46,728 nucleotides of DNA, from NCBI RefSeq assembly GCF_006438925.1, contig NZ_RCZA01000022.1:1-46728 (forward strand). Reading direction: 5' to 3'. The stretch is from Pseudomonas mandelii. GTDB taxonomy: Bacteria; Pseudomonadota; Gammaproteobacteria; Pseudomonadales; Pseudomonadaceae. Made by a program: the position numbers and the translations under genes. This document shows positions 8,111 to 17,260 of this stretch, one piece after another. The notes below the pieces were generated by a model that was not told the DNA's origin, did not search any database, and was given only the letters and a program-made list of their open reading frames with translations. Each line of letters starts with the position of its first letter. Positions within the stretch are counted from its first letter, which is position 1.

Positions 8111-8721
8111 CCATGACGACTTTAACTCCCCGCCGTACCGCCATCCTGACTTTTATCCGCGATCGAATTGCGGAACACGGTCAGTCCCCGAGCCTCGCTG
8201 AAATCAGCGAGGCGTTCGGTTTCGCCTCCCGTAGCGTGGCGCGCAAGCATGTGCTGGCGCTGACCGAGGCCGGTTTTATCGAGGTCAATGCGCATCAGGC
8301 CCGGGGCATTCGTTTGCTCGGGCAACCGGCGCGGCCCGAGTTGCTGGACATTCCGGTACTCGGTCGGGTGGCGGCGGGTGCGCCGATCGGTGCCGATGCC
8401 GAGGTTCACAGCCGCTTGCTGCTCGACCCGTCGATCTTCTCGCGGGTGCCGGATTACATGCTGCGGGTCCAGGGGGACTCGATGATCGAGGACGGCATTC
8501 TCGACGGCGATCTGGTGGGCGTGCACCGCAATCCCGAGGCGTTCAACGGCCAGATCGTCGTCGCGCGACTCGACGGGGAAGTCACCATCAAACGTTTCGA
8601 ACGGGTCGGCGAGGTTGTCCGATTGCTGCCACGCAATCCGGCCTATAAGCCGATCATCGTCGAAGCCAATCAGGACCTGGCCATCGAAGGGGTGTTCTGC
8701 GGTCTGGTGAGGCAAGGGTGA
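8104..8721 (+). CDS. lexA2: LexA-type SOS repressor, LexA2
   Basis: The 205-residue protein has a LexA winged helix (about 5-70, recognition region FGFASRSVARKHVLAL) and an S24 autopeptidase domain. It shows the self-cleavage site Ala91-Gly92 (GRVAAGAP), catalytic Ser126 (QGDSMIEDG) and Lys163 (EVTIKRF). RecA filaments formed on damaged DNA would trigger cleavage and derepress the operon. The start at 8104 (MYSMTTL) lies inside the operator and has only a weak GAG upstream; the ATG at 8113 is an alternative. It is the first gene of the cassette, and its stop overlaps the imuA start. A canonical lexA1 would be elsewhere in the genome. Confidence 0.93.
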   Translation: MYSMTTLTPRRTAILTFIRDRIAEHGQSPSLAEISEAFGFASRSVARKHVLALTEAGFIEVNAHQARGIRLLGQPARPELLDIPVLGRVAAGAPIGADAEVHSRLLLDPSIFSRVPDYMLRVQGDSMIEDGILDGDLVGVHRNPEAFNGQIVVARLDGEVTIKRFERVGEVVRLLPRNPAYKPIIVEANQDLAIEGVFCGLVRQG

Positions 8722-9338
8722 TGGGCGCCGTCGTTGCGCTGGATACGCTGTTCAATGGCGGCCAGGTCTGGAAGGGCCGGCCTGCGCCACCGGCTGTCAG
8801 CCCGCAACCCACCGGGCATGCCGCGCTGGATGCGGCGTTGCCTACGGGGGGGTGGCCGGAAGCGGCGCTGACCGAAATCCTGTTGGCCGGGCAGGGCGTC
8901 GGTGAGCTGCAACTGGTGTGGCCGGCGCTGGCGCGGTTGTCCGCCGCGGGCGAGCGCATCGTGCTGGTGGCGCCACCTTACGTGCCGTATCCCCAGGCCT
9001 GGCAGAACGCCGGGGTCGATCTGCGTCACTTATCGATCATCCAGGCCTGCGAGCGCGATGCCTTGTGGGCAGCGGAACAATGCCTGCGTTCGGGCAGTTG
9101 CGGCGCAGTGCTGTGCTGGCCGCACAAGGCCGATGACCGGGCGTTGCGGCGCTTGCAGGTGGCGGCGGAAACCGGCTCGACCCTGGCGTTTGCCTACCGC
9201 TCGATCAATGAGGCAATCAACCCTTCGCCCGCGGCGCTGCGCATCGCCATCGATGCCAAACCTGCGCAATTGCGCGTGCTCAAGTGCCGGGGCGGGTTGG
9301 CGCGTTCGGCGCCGATTGCCTTCCCTGTGGGACATTGA
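8721..9338 (+). CDS. imuA: Translesion synthesis accessory protein ImuA
   Basis: This 205-residue RecA/SulA-like protein starts at the ATG overlapping the lexA2 TGA, which suggests translational coupling. The segment EILLAGQGVGELQLVWPALA sits where RecA has its Walker A loop, but the GK[ST] is missing, so ATP binding in the usual manner is unlikely. In Caulobacter and Pseudomonas ImuA works with ImuB and DnaE2 in damage-induced mutagenesis. It is the second gene of the operon; imuB starts seven bases after its stop. Confidence 0.9.
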   Translation: MGAVVALDTLFNGGQVWKGRPAPPAVSPQPTGHAALDAALPTGGWPEAALTEILLAGQGVGELQLVWPALARLSAAGERIVLVAPPYVPYPQAWQNAGVDLRHLSIIQACERDALWAAEQCLRSGSCGAVLCWPHKADDRALRRLQVAAETGSTLAFAYRSINEAINPSPAALRIAIDAKPAQLRVLKCRGGLARSAPIAFPVGH

Positions 9339-9345
9339 GGTTGCC

Positions 9346-10761
9346 ATGCGCTGGGTGTGCATTCTCTTCCCGCAATTGGCGCTGGACGCGGTACTGCGTC
9401 AGCGCTCCGATCCCGATGAGCCGCTGGCGCTGCTGACCGGCCCGGCCCAGCGTCGGGTGTTGCAAGCGGTCAACGCTTCGGCCCGGGCGCTGGGCTTGCG
9501 TCCGGGCCAGTCGATGACCGCCGCCCAGGCCTTGAGCAAAGGGTTTGTCACGGCTGAATACGACGCTGCCGAGATCGAGCACTGGCAGCAGTTTCTGGCC
9601 GCCTGGGCTTATCGATTCAGTTCACAAGTCAGCGTGCATTACCCGCGTGCGGTGGTGTTTGAAATCGAGTCCAGCCTGGGATTGTTCGGCGCCTGGCCGC
9701 AATTCGAGGCGCGGTTGCGGGCCGAGCTCGGCGAGCTGGGGTTTCGCCATCGGATTGTTGCCGCGCCCAACCCGGTGGCCGCACGGGTACTGGCCAACGC
9801 TTATGACGGCCTGGTGGTGCCCGACGATCAAGCCTTGCAGCATCATCTAGGGCAGTTGCCCATCGACCGGATCGGGCTGGAAACCAGCGTTGCCACCGCG
9901 TTGTCGCGCATGGGGTTGCGCACCTTGAGTCAGGTTCAGGCGTTGCCTCGCCATAGTCTGGCCCGGCGTTTCGAGGCCCAGGTGCTCAAGCATCTGGACG
10001 CCTTGCTCGGGTTACGGCAGCTGGCGCTGGCGTTCTACTTGCCGCCGGACCGGTTCGATGTGCGCATCGAGCTCAACTTCGACGTGCTGTCCCATCAGGC
10101 GCTGCTGTTTCCGTTACGCCGGCTGACCGGCGACCTGTCGGCGTTTCTTTGCGGTCGGGACAGCGGCGTGCAGCGTTTCGACCTGCACCTGGAACACGCC
10201 GGGTTGCCGGACACCGTCATCAAGGTCGGCCTGCTCAGCGCCGAACGTGATCCGGCGATGCTCTTTGAACTGGCCCGGGGCCGGTTGGAGCACGTCCAGG
10301 TCGAGGCCCCGGTACGCGGTTTTCGCCTGCGCGCCGAAGACTTGCCGGCCTTCGTTCCCCAGTATCAGGAGCTGTTCGACGACCGCCCGCAGCAGTCCTT
10401 GCCTTGGGAGCAACTGCGCGAACGCTTGCGCGCGCGGTTGGGGGATGACGCGGTGCAGGGCTTGCGGTTCCAGGCCGATCACCGACCGGAATGCGCGTGG
10501 CAGGCCAGTGCCGACAGTCAGCGCTGTGCAGGGCTGCCTGGCGTGCAACGTCCGGGTTGGTTGCTGACGGAACCGCTGGCGGTGCACGAAGGTTCGGCGC
10601 GCATCCTGATGGGGCCGGAACGCATCGAGTCCGGTTGGTGGGACGGCGCCGATGTGCGCCGTGATTACTTCCTGATCGAAACCCGTTCCGGCCAGCAGGG
10701 CTGGGCCTATCGTGCGGTCGGTGAGGGCGGCCCGTTGTGGTTGCAAGGCTGGTTCGCATGA
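9346..10761 (+). CDS. imuB: ImuB, Y-family polymerase-like protein without catalytic residues
   Basis: This 471-residue protein has the Y-family order: a degenerate palm/fingers (MRWVCILFPQLALDAVLRQR), a helix-hairpin-helix thumb (TALSRMGLRTLSQVQALPRH) and a little finger, then a C-terminal extension. The carboxylates of active Y polymerases (the D near the N-terminus and the SxDE segment) are not conserved; the second site reads VVFEIESSLGLFG. ImuB is therefore thought to be a scaffold joining ImuA, DnaE2 and the beta clamp. QQSLPW near residue 350 is a possible clamp-binding motif (inference). Its stop overlaps the dnaE2 start as ATGA. Confidence 0.92.
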   Translation: MRWVCILFPQLALDAVLRQRSDPDEPLALLTGPAQRRVLQAVNASARALGLRPGQSMTAAQALSKGFVTAEYDAAEIEHWQQFLAAWAYRFSSQVSVHYPRAVVFEIESSLGLFGAWPQFEARLRAELGELGFRHRIVAAPNPVAARVLANAYDGLVVPDDQALQHHLGQLPIDRIGLETSVATALSRMGLRTLSQVQALPRHSLARRFEAQVLKHLDALLGLRQLALAFYLPPDRFDVRIELNFDVLSHQALLFPLRRLTGDLSAFLCGRDSGVQRFDLHLEHAGLPDTVIKVGLLSAERDPAMLFELARGRLEHVQVEAPVRGFRLRAEDLPAFVPQYQELFDDRPQQSLPWEQLRERLRARLGDDAVQGLRFQADHRPECAWQASADSQRCAGLPGVQRPGWLLTEPLAVHEGSARILMGPERIESGWWDGADVRRDYFLIETRSGQQGWAYRAVGEGGPLWLQGWFA

Positions 10762-13700
10762 GCATCGACTATGCCGAGCTGCACTGCCTGTCGAACTTCA
10801 GTTTCCAGCGCGGTGCTTCCAGCGCCCTCGAACTCTTTCAGCGGGCGAAAAAGCAGGGCTATCAGGCCTTGGCGATCACCGATGAATGCACCCTGGCCGG
10901 TATCGTCCGCGCCTGGCAAGCGGCCAAATCCGTGGAGCTACCGCTGATTATCGGCAGCGAAGTGCGCATCGAGAACGGTCCGAAACTGGTGTTGCTGGTG
11001 GAAAACCTTGAGGGTTACCAGACCTTGTGCCGACTGATTACCCGAGCGCGGCGCCGCACGCAGAAAGGCCAGTATCAAGTGCTGCGGGAAGACTTCAGCG
11101 AACCCTTGCCGGGGCTGTTGGTGTTGTGGGTGCCGGACGCCGTCGATGACTTCGAACAGGGCCACTGGCTGAAACAGACCTTCGCCGAACGCCTGTGGCT
11201 GGCCGTCCAGCTGCATCGCGGCCAGGACGATACCCGGCGTCTGGGCGCATTGCTGGCTCTGGCGAGGGAACTGCGAATCCCGGCAGTGGCCAGCGGTGAT
11301 GTGCACATGCACGCTCGTGGGCGACGCGCCTTGCAGGACACCATGACCGCGATCCGTCATCACGTGCCGGTGGCGGAGGCCGGGTTGCGTCTTCATCCCA
11401 ATGGCGAGCGGCATCTGCGCAGTCTCGATGCGCTGCAATCGATCTACCCGCAAACACTGCTCGACGAAACGCTGAACATCGCCCGGCGCTGCTCCTTCGA
11501 CCTCGGTCAGTTGCGTTATCAATATCCCCGGGAGTTGGTCCCTGAAGGCCAGACAGCCACGTCCTGGCTGCGTCATTTGACCGAGGAGGGCATCGCGTGG
11601 CGCTGGCCAAAAGGCCCGCAGGCCCAGGTGCTGACGCAGATCGACAAGGAACTGGAGCTGATCGCCGAGCTGGGCTACGAAAGCTATTTCCTGACGGTTC
11701 ACGACATTGTGCGATTCGCCCGTGAGCAAAAAATCCTGTGTCAGGGCCGTGGTTCGGCGGCCAACTCCGCAGTGTGCTTTGCCTTGGGCATCACGGAAAT
11801 CGATCCGGATCGCACCACGCTGTTGTTCGAGCGCTTTCTCTCCAAAGAGCGCAACGAACCGCCGGACATCGACGTCGATTTCGAGCATGAGCGTCGCGAA
11901 GAAGTCCTGCAGTACGTGTTCCAGCGTTATGGCCGGACCCGCGCGGCGTTGACGGCGGTGGTCAGCACGTATCACGCGGCCGGCGCGGTGCGTGATGTGG
12001 CCAAGGCCCTGGGTTTGCCGTCGGATCAGATCAACGCCCTGGCCGATTGCTGTGGCCACTGGAGTGATGAAACACCGCCCGTGGAGCGCCTGCTTGAAGG
12101 CGGGTTCGATCCCGAGAGCCCGGTGCTGCGCCGGGTGCTCAGCCTGACGGGGCAGTTGATCGGTTTTCCCCGACACCTGTCCCAGCACCCCGGCGGTTTC
12201 GTGATTTCCGAGCAGCCTCTGGACAGCCTGGTCCCCGTGGAAAACGCCGCCATGGCCGAGCGCACCATCATCCAGTGGGACAAGGACGACCTCGATGCCG
12301 TCGGGTTGCTCAAAGTGGATATCCTGGCGTTGGGCATGCTCAGTGCAATCCGCCGCTGCTTCGATCTGTTGCGCCGTCATCGCCATCGGGACCTGAGCCT
12401 GGCGACGATCCCGTCCGAAGACTCGCAGACCTACGACATGATTGGTCGTGCGGACACCATCGGCGTGTTTCAGATCGAGTCCCGGGCGCAGATGTCGATG
12501 TTGCCGAGGCTCAAACCCCGGACCTTCTATGACCTGGTGATCGAGGTGGCGATCGTCCGTCCGGGGCCGATTCAGGGCGGGATGGTGCATCCGTACCTGC
12601 GACGCCGAAACAAGGAAGAACCGGAGATCTATCCGTCCCCGGCACTGGAAACCGTGCTCAAGCGCACCCTGGGCGTGCCGCTGTTCCAGGAACAGGTGAT
12701 GCAGATTGCGATCGTCGCCGCCGATTACAGCCCCGGCGAGGCCGATCAGTTGCGCCGCTCCATGGCTGCCTGGAAACGCCACGGCGGGCTGGAGCCGCAC
12801 AAGGATCGTCTGGCCGCCGGGATGAAGAAAAACGGCTACACGGCCGAGTTTGCCGCGCAGATTTTCGAGCAGATCAAAGGCTTTGGCAGTTATGGTTTTC
12901 CCGAGTCCCACGCCGCCAGTTTCGCCTTGCTGACCTACGCCAGTTGCTGGTTGAAATGCCACGAGCCGGCGGCCTTCGCCTGTGCGCTGATCAACAGCTG
13001 GCCCATGGGTTTCTACAGCCCGGACCAGATTCTGCAGGACGCGCGCCGGCATCATTTGCAGATTCGCCCGGTGGACGTGCGCGCCAGTGACTGGGATTGC
13101 AGCCTCGAACCGATCACCGATGCCCAACCGGCGATTCGCATGGGATTGCGGATGATCAAAGGCTTTCGCGAGGACGATGCCCGGCGCATCGAAACCGCAC
13201 GGTCGAAGGGGGCGTTTATCGACGTTGCCGACCTCGGCGAACGGGCGCGACTCGACGCCCGCGCCCAGGAACAACTGGCCGATGCCGGTGCGCTGCGCGG
13301 CCTGGCCGGTGACCGTCATCGGGCTCGCTGGGAAGTGGCGGGGGTGCAGAAACAGCTCGGCTTGTTTGCCGGTCTGCCGAGTCAGGAGGAGGGCGCGGTA
13401 TCGTTGCCCAAACCCACCGTCGGCGAGGATCTGCTGGCCGATTACAACAGTGTCGGCACCACGCTCGGTCCGCATCCGCTGGCGTTGTTGCGGGGTGAAT
13501 TGAAAGCCCGGCGCTGCCGCAGTTCGAAGGAACTGCTGGAGGTCGAGCATGGACGACCGGTCAGCGTCGCCGGGCTGGTGACCGGCCGACAACGCCCGGG
13601 CACCGCCAGTGGTGTGACCTTTGTCACCCTTGAAGATGAGTTCGGCAACGTCAACGTCATTGTCTGGCGCGACCTGGCCGACCGGCAGCGCCAGGTGTTG

Positions 13701-13835
13701 GTGGGCTCGCAATTGCTCAAGGTCGACGGGCGCTGGGAAAAGGAAGGCGAAGTGCGGCATTTGATTGCCGGACGGTTGAGCGACCTGAGCCCATTGCTCG
13801 ACGGCATCAGCGTGCGCAGCCGGGATTTCCGTTGA
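10758..13835 (+). CDS. dnaE2: Error-prone DNA polymerase DnaE2 (ImuC)
   Basis: This 1025-residue C-family polymerase has an N-terminal PHP domain (AELHCLSNFSFQRGASS), a palm with the catalytic aspartates in PPDIDVDFEHERRE, a helix-hairpin-helix region and a C-terminal OB fold (VSVAGLVTGRQRPG to NVNVIVWRDL). Its length matches DnaE2 (about 1030) rather than replicative DnaE (about 1170). It copies past lesions with ImuA and ImuB and is SOS-induced through the upstream LexA2 site. The start ATG at 10758 overlaps the imuB stop. A very long open frame on the opposite strand is a codon-bias shadow. Confidence 0.95.
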   Translation: MSIDYAELHCLSNFSFQRGASSALELFQRAKKQGYQALAITDECTLAGIVRAWQAAKSVELPLIIGSEVRIENGPKLVLLVENLEGYQTLCRLITRARRRTQKGQYQVLREDFSEPLPGLLVLWVPDAVDDFEQGHWLKQTFAERLWLAVQLHRGQDDTRRLGALLALARELRIPAVASGDVHMHARGRRALQDTMTAIRHHVPVAEAGLRLHPNGERHLRSLDALQSIYPQTLLDETLNIARRCSFDLGQLRYQYPRELVPEGQTATSWLRHLTEEGIAWRWPKGPQAQVLTQIDKELELIAELGYESYFLTVHDIVRFAREQKILCQGRGSAANSAVCFALGITEIDPDRTTLLFERFLSKERNEPPDIDVDFEHERREEVLQYVFQRYGRTRAALTAVVSTYHAAGAVRDVAKALGLPSDQINALADCCGHWSDETPPVERLLEGGFDPESPVLRRVLSLTGQLIGFPRHLSQHPGGFVISEQPLDSLVPVENAAMAERTIIQWDKDDLDAVGLLKVDILALGMLSAIRRCFDLLRRHRHRDLSLATIPSEDSQTYDMIGRADTIGVFQIESRAQMSMLPRLKPRTFYDLVIEVAIVRPGPIQGGMVHPYLRRRNKEEPEIYPSPALETVLKRTLGVPLFQEQVMQIAIVAADYSPGEADQLRRSMAAWKRHGGLEPHKDRLAAGMKKNGYTAEFAAQIFEQIKGFGSYGFPESHAASFALLTYASCWLKCHEPAAFACALINSWPMGFYSPDQILQDARRHHLQIRPVDVRASDWDCSLEPITDAQPAIRMGLRMIKGFREDDARRIETARSKGAFIDVADLGERARLDARAQEQLADAGALRGLAGDRHRARWEVAGVQKQLGLFAGLPSQEEGAVSLPKPTVGEDLLADYNSVGTTLGPHPLALLRGELKARRCRSSKELLEVEHGRPVSVAGLVTGRQRPGTASGVTFVTLEDEFGNVNVIVWRDLADRQRQVLVGSQLLKVDGRWEKEGEVRHLIAGRLSDLSPLLDGISVRSRDFR

Positions 13836-13837
13836 CC

Positions 13838-13866
13838 TGTGGCGAGGGGGCTTGCCCCTCGCCACA
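13838..13866. repeat. REP palindrome after dnaE2
   Basis: TGTGGCGAGGGG and CCCCTCGCCACA form a perfect 12-base stem around GCTTG, three bases after the dnaE2 stop. This is a Pseudomonas REP form. It may stabilise or terminate the operon transcript, but there is no T-run. Confidence 0.75.
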
Positions 13867-14069
13867 AGGAGTCGCTCTGCAAGGGTCAATGACCTGACGC
13901 CAAAATAATTTAATACTGTCTTCGATAGTGGCACTTTGGCATAATGCCGGCCGCCGACGTCCCACACGTCGATTGTCGATTTGATTCCCCCTCGCTTTTT
14001 CGCCGCTGCAACCCGCAGTGGCTGGCTATTGCCGTGTCGGGATAAACCGTTTTTCAAAAGGAATGCGCA

Positions 14070-14750
14070 GTGAGAATGATCTCTCGGATGTTGGTATCGG
14101 CGGCAGCGGTTGCCGTCTTGGGCGCGATGGCTGGGTGTGCGACCGAAAGCTCGCGTGCCTTGCCGGTAGAAAAGGTCGAAAGCGCCAGCCTCGCTTATGC
14201 CGGCGTTCGCGTACCCATGGCGGTCGGCAAGTTCGACAACCGTTCGAGCTACATGCGCGGGATCTTTTCCGACGGTGTAGATCGCCTTGGCGGTCAGGCC
14301 AAGACCATCCTGATTACTCACTTGCAGCAAACCAACCGCTTCAGCGTGCTGGATCGCGACAACATGGACGAGATCCAGCAGGAGGCCGCGATCAAGGGCC
14401 AGTCCCAGCGCCTCAAGGGGGCTGACTTTGTGGTCACTGGTGATGTCACCGAATTCGGCCGCAAAGAGACTGGCGATCACCAGTTGTTCGGCATTCTCGG
14501 TCGCGCCAAGACCCAGGTGGCCTACGCCAAGGTCAATTTGAACATCGTCAACATCAGCACCTCGGAAGTCGTTTATTCGACTCAGGGCGCGGGCGAATAC
14601 GCCTTGTCCAACCGTGAAGTCATCGGCTTTGGCGGCACCGCTGCCTACGATTCGACCCTCAATGGCAAAGTGCTCGACCTGGCCATGCGCGAGGCGATCA
14701 ATCGTCTGGTGGACGGCATGAATGCCGGTGCATGGAAACCGGGCAACTGA
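14070..14750 (+). CDS. CsgG/HfaB-family lipoprotein
   Basis: This 226-residue protein has a lipoprotein signal with lipobox MAGC (Cys23). No Asp follows the cysteine, so outer-membrane sorting is expected. The rest is a CsgG-like domain (RVPMAVGKFDNRSSYMRGIF, LQQTNRFSVLDRDNMDEIQQ, GADFVVTGDVTEFG). CsgG itself is the curli secretion pore, but no curli subunit genes are present here. The GTG at 14070 is seven bases after AAAAGGA; an ATG at 14076 is less well spaced. It is followed by DUF4810 and GNA1162-type lipoproteins, a trio that recurs in proteobacteria (recalled). The trio probably forms an envelope assembly of unknown task. Confidence 0.85.
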   Translation: MRMISRMLVSAAAVAVLGAMAGCATESSRALPVEKVESASLAYAGVRVPMAVGKFDNRSSYMRGIFSDGVDRLGGQAKTILITHLQQTNRFSVLDRDNMDEIQQEAAIKGQSQRLKGADFVVTGDVTEFGRKETGDHQLFGILGRAKTQVAYAKVNLNIVNISTSEVVYSTQGAGEYALSNREVIGFGGTAAYDSTLNGKVLDLAMREAINRLVDGMNAGAWKPGN

Positions 14751-14780
14751 TCAAGGTCGATGACAAGGAGCGGTACAAGC

Positions 14781-15155
14781 ATGTTCAAGAGTTATGCGAA
14801 ATGGGCGCTGATGGCGTCGACCGTGCTGGTCAGTGGCCTGTTGGCCGGCTGCAACAGCGGCCCGAAAACCCTTTACCAGTGGGAAAGCTACCAGCCGGAA
14901 GTCTACGAGTACTTCAAGGGTGAAGAGCCCAAGGAAGCTCAGGCCGAAGCCCTGGAGCGCGACTTGCAGAAAATCAGGTCCACCGGCAAGACGCCGCCGC
15001 CTGGCTACCACGCTCATTTGGGGCTGTTGTACCTGAGCATGGGCAAGGACGATCAGATGGTGCAGCAATTCAGAACCGAGAAGACGTTGTTCCCCGAGTC
15101 GACGCCGTACATGGACTTTCTGCTTAAAAACGCCAAGACCGGAGACACCCAATGA
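14781..15155 (+). CDS. DUF4810 lipoprotein
   Basis: This 124-residue lipoprotein has signal and lipobox LLAGC (Cys24), followed by Asn. The mature part (TLYQWESYQPEVYEYFKGEE, then a helical region with GYHAHLGLLYLSMGKDDQMV) fits DUF4810, which looks TPR-like. ATG 14781 lies ten bases after AAGGAG. It is the second gene of the lipoprotein trio, 30 bases after the CsgG-like gene, and its stop overlaps the next start (ATGA). The function is unknown. Confidence 0.82.
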   Translation: MFKSYAKWALMASTVLVSGLLAGCNSGPKTLYQWESYQPEVYEYFKGEEPKEAQAEALERDLQKIRSTGKTPPPGYHAHLGLLYLSMGKDDQMVQQFRTEKTLFPESTPYMDFLLKNAKTGDTQ

Positions 15156-15811
15156 TCGCGCGCTCATTGAAACTGATGGCCGGGCTACTGGCTCTGGCGG
15201 TACTCGGCGGTTGCGTCAGTCCCAAGACCGTGGACTATTCGGCATACAAGCAAAGTCGTCCGAAAACCATTCTGGTGCTGCCGCCGCTGAACAACTCGCC
15301 GGACGTCAAGGCGTCCTACAGCCTGTTGTCGCAGGTCACGTATCCGTTGGCTGAAGCCGGTTACTACGTGCTGCCGATTGCCCTGGTCGATGAGACGTTC
15401 CGCCAGAATGGCTTGACCACACCGGCGGATATCCATCAGGCACCGGCCAACAAACTGCAAGAAATCTTCGGTGCCGATGCTGCGCTGTACATCACTGTGA
15501 CGGACTACGGCACTCGCTACATGATCATCAGCAGCGAAACCGTGGTTACGGCCAGCGCGAAACTGGTGGACCTCAAGAGCGGCACCACCCTGTGGACCGG
15601 CTCGGCCCGGGCTTCGAGCGAGGAGGGCGGTAACAACGGTGGCGGTGGTTTGATTGGCATGCTGATTACGGCTGCAGTGAAGCAAGTGATCAACAATTCC
15701 ACCGATGCCGGTCACCCGATTGCCGGGGTGACCAGTGCAAGGCTGTTGTCAGCCGGGCAACCGGCGGGGTTGTTATACGGGCCGCGTTCGCCGAAATACG
15801 GCACTGACTGA
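15152..15811 (+). CDS. GNA1162/DUF799 family lipoprotein
   Basis: This 219-residue protein has lipobox LGGC (Cys21). The mature sequence (KTILVLPPLNNSPDVKASYS, LAEAGYYVLPIALVDETF) fits the GNA1162/DUF799 family. The fold resembles the TolB N-terminal or CsgG-like domain. The start overlaps the DUF4810 stop by four bases, which indicates translational coupling. A Gly/Asn-rich linker (EEGGNNGGGGL) precedes a short hydrophobic stretch near residue 170. Its role is unknown; the neonatal meningococcal homologue GNA1162 is an outer-membrane lipoprotein (recalled). Confidence 0.83.
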   Translation: MIARSLKLMAGLLALAVLGGCVSPKTVDYSAYKQSRPKTILVLPPLNNSPDVKASYSLLSQVTYPLAEAGYYVLPIALVDETFRQNGLTTPADIHQAPANKLQEIFGADAALYITVTDYGTRYMIISSETVVTASAKLVDLKSGTTLWTGSARASSEEGGNNGGGGLIGMLITAAVKQVINNSTDAGHPIAGVTSARLLSAGQPAGLLYGPRSPKYGTD

Positions 15812-15823
15812 AACCCGTCAGTT

Positions 15824-15856
15824 CAAGCAAGCTCCCGTGGCAACGGAGCTTGCTTG
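15824..15856. terminator. Perfect inverted repeat between convergent genes
   Basis: CAAGCAAGCTCC and GGAGCTTGCTTG form a perfect 12-base stem with a nine-base loop, 13 bases after the lipoprotein operon. It lacks a T-run, so it is either a weak terminator or a REP-like element. Confidence 0.55.
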
Positions 15857-15907
15857 CGTTGGCCGGTCTGCGCTCGGCAAGAGGCCGGCCAACACACCTT
15901 CAGCGAA

Positions 15908-17260
15908 TCACCTGGCTCTTTTTAACCGGACCGAAACACACAATCCGCTCTTGTTAATCTGATCCGAAAAACTCAATCGCAGGTGTGCCCCCATACGATC
16001 AGCGATCGCTTTGACGATAGCTAATCCCAGCCCGGAGCCTGCTTCATTGGTCCCCAGACTGCGGTAAAACGGATCGAACACCAGCAATTGTTCTTCTGCG
16101 CTGATACCCGGACCCGAGTCCTTGACTTCAAGGATCACCGTTTCACCCGCCAACTCGACCGCCAGGTCAACTCGTCCGCCAACGGGGGTATAACGGATCG
16201 CGTTGTCCACCAGATTCCTGACCAGGATCAAGAGATCCATCTCGTTACCAACGACCTGCACGTCTTCGAAGCTTTCGACTCCGATATCGATGTGTCGGCG
16301 CTCTGCCAGCGGCAGTAAGTCCTCAAGTACCCATCGATAGATTTCATGGACTGAAACGGATGTCTGTGATCGATCCGAGCTCGATTGTGCTGCCGCCAGG
16401 GCCAGCAGTTGATCGATTAATTTTCTGCTGCGTTCAATTCCCCCGGTCAATGGCAACAAACGCTCATAGGCCGCTGCCGACATTTCTATGGCCGACAGTC
16501 GCTCGGCTTGTAGTGACAGGGCTGTCATCGGGGAACGCAGTTCGTGGGCTGCGTCGGCAATGAAGCGACGCTGGGCTTCCATGGATTGCGCGACGCGCGT
16601 CAACAATCGATTGATTGCCACGACGAAAGGTCGGATCTCGGTTGGCAGGTGGTTATCGTCGATAGGGTGCAGCGCCTGCTCGTCGCGCTGATCGATTTCG
16701 TCCGAAAGGGTTGCTATGGGACGAAACAGTTTGCGCACCAGATCGCTTACCACCAGCAACAGCACCGGAAACAGAATGAGAAACGGCAACAGGCTGCGCC
16801 AGGCACTCTTTCTTGCCTCTTTTTCACGCACGTCCGCTTCTTGGGCGACAACGATGCGTTCGCCGCTGGCTGTTGTTCTCACCAGCACGCGAAAATTTTC
16901 GCCTGCGACGCTCAAAGTCGAGAAGCCATCGGCCAGTCCGGTCGGGAAGGGCAGCGGCGTTGTTGCGTCATCACTGCCATTCGCTTTAGTGCTATCGGCC
17001 AGGTATTGGACGATAACCCTGGACTCTTCGTCGTCGCCGGCTACCTGCTCCACCACAGGGTAGTGCAAGGTCATCTTTTGCCGATCAAAAAGGATGGCCA
17101 CTTGACGCAGGGTCTCGTCCTGCATTTCGTGCGTCTCGTTGATCGCAGAGAAAAAAGCGAAAAAACCTGCCAGTACCGCCACGATTAGGATGGCCAGCGA
17201 CAGCGTTACAGACAAACGTACCTGCACCGAGTCATTCAAGCGCTCTTTGAAACCATCCAT
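15908..17260 (-). CDS. Two-component sensor histidine kinase
   Basis: This 450-residue kinase has TM1 (about 17-40), a periplasmic sensor of about 115 residues, TM2 (about 156-174) and a HAMP-like linker. The HisKA domain carries phospho-acceptor His239 (DAAHELRSPMTAL). The ATPase domain shows N-box LVRNLVDNAIRYTP, G1 DSGPGIS and G2 GSGLGLAIVK. It starts inside the last 25 bases of the response-regulator gene, so the two are co-translated. The sensor region has no recognised domain. The layout resembles QseC/PmrB/TctE-type kinases; the signal is unknown. Confidence 0.92.
   Translation of the reverse strand: MDGFKERLNDSVQVRLSVTLSLAILIVAVLAGFFAFFSAINETHEMQDETLRQVAILFDRQKMTLHYPVVEQVAGDDEESRVIVQYLADSTKANGSDDATTPLPFPTGLADGFSTLSVAGENFRVLVRTTASGERIVVAQEADVREKEARKSAWRSLLPFLILFPVLLLVVSDLVRKLFRPIATLSDEIDQRDEQALHPIDDNHLPTEIRPFVVAINRLLTRVAQSMEAQRRFIADAAHELRSPMTALSLQAERLSAIEMSAAAYERLLPLTGGIERSRKLIDQLLALAAAQSSSDRSQTSVSVHEIYRWVLEDLLPLAERRHIDIGVESFEDVQVVGNEMDLLILVRNLVDNAIRYTPVGGRVDLAVELAGETVILEVKDSGPGISAEEQLLVFDPFYRSLGTNEAGSGLGLAIVKAIADRMGAHLRLSFSDQINKSGLCVSVRLKRAR

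Noticed and set aside
10938..14480. A reverse-strand open frame of 1180 codons under dnaE2
   Set aside because: It lies opposite a clear DnaE2 polymerase. Its composition is rich in Gln, His and Arg with no domain, which is a known shadow of high-GC codon bias.
14070..15811. Curli biogenesis operon
   Set aside because: Only the CsgG-like fold is shared; no csgA, csgB, csgE or csgF type genes are present.
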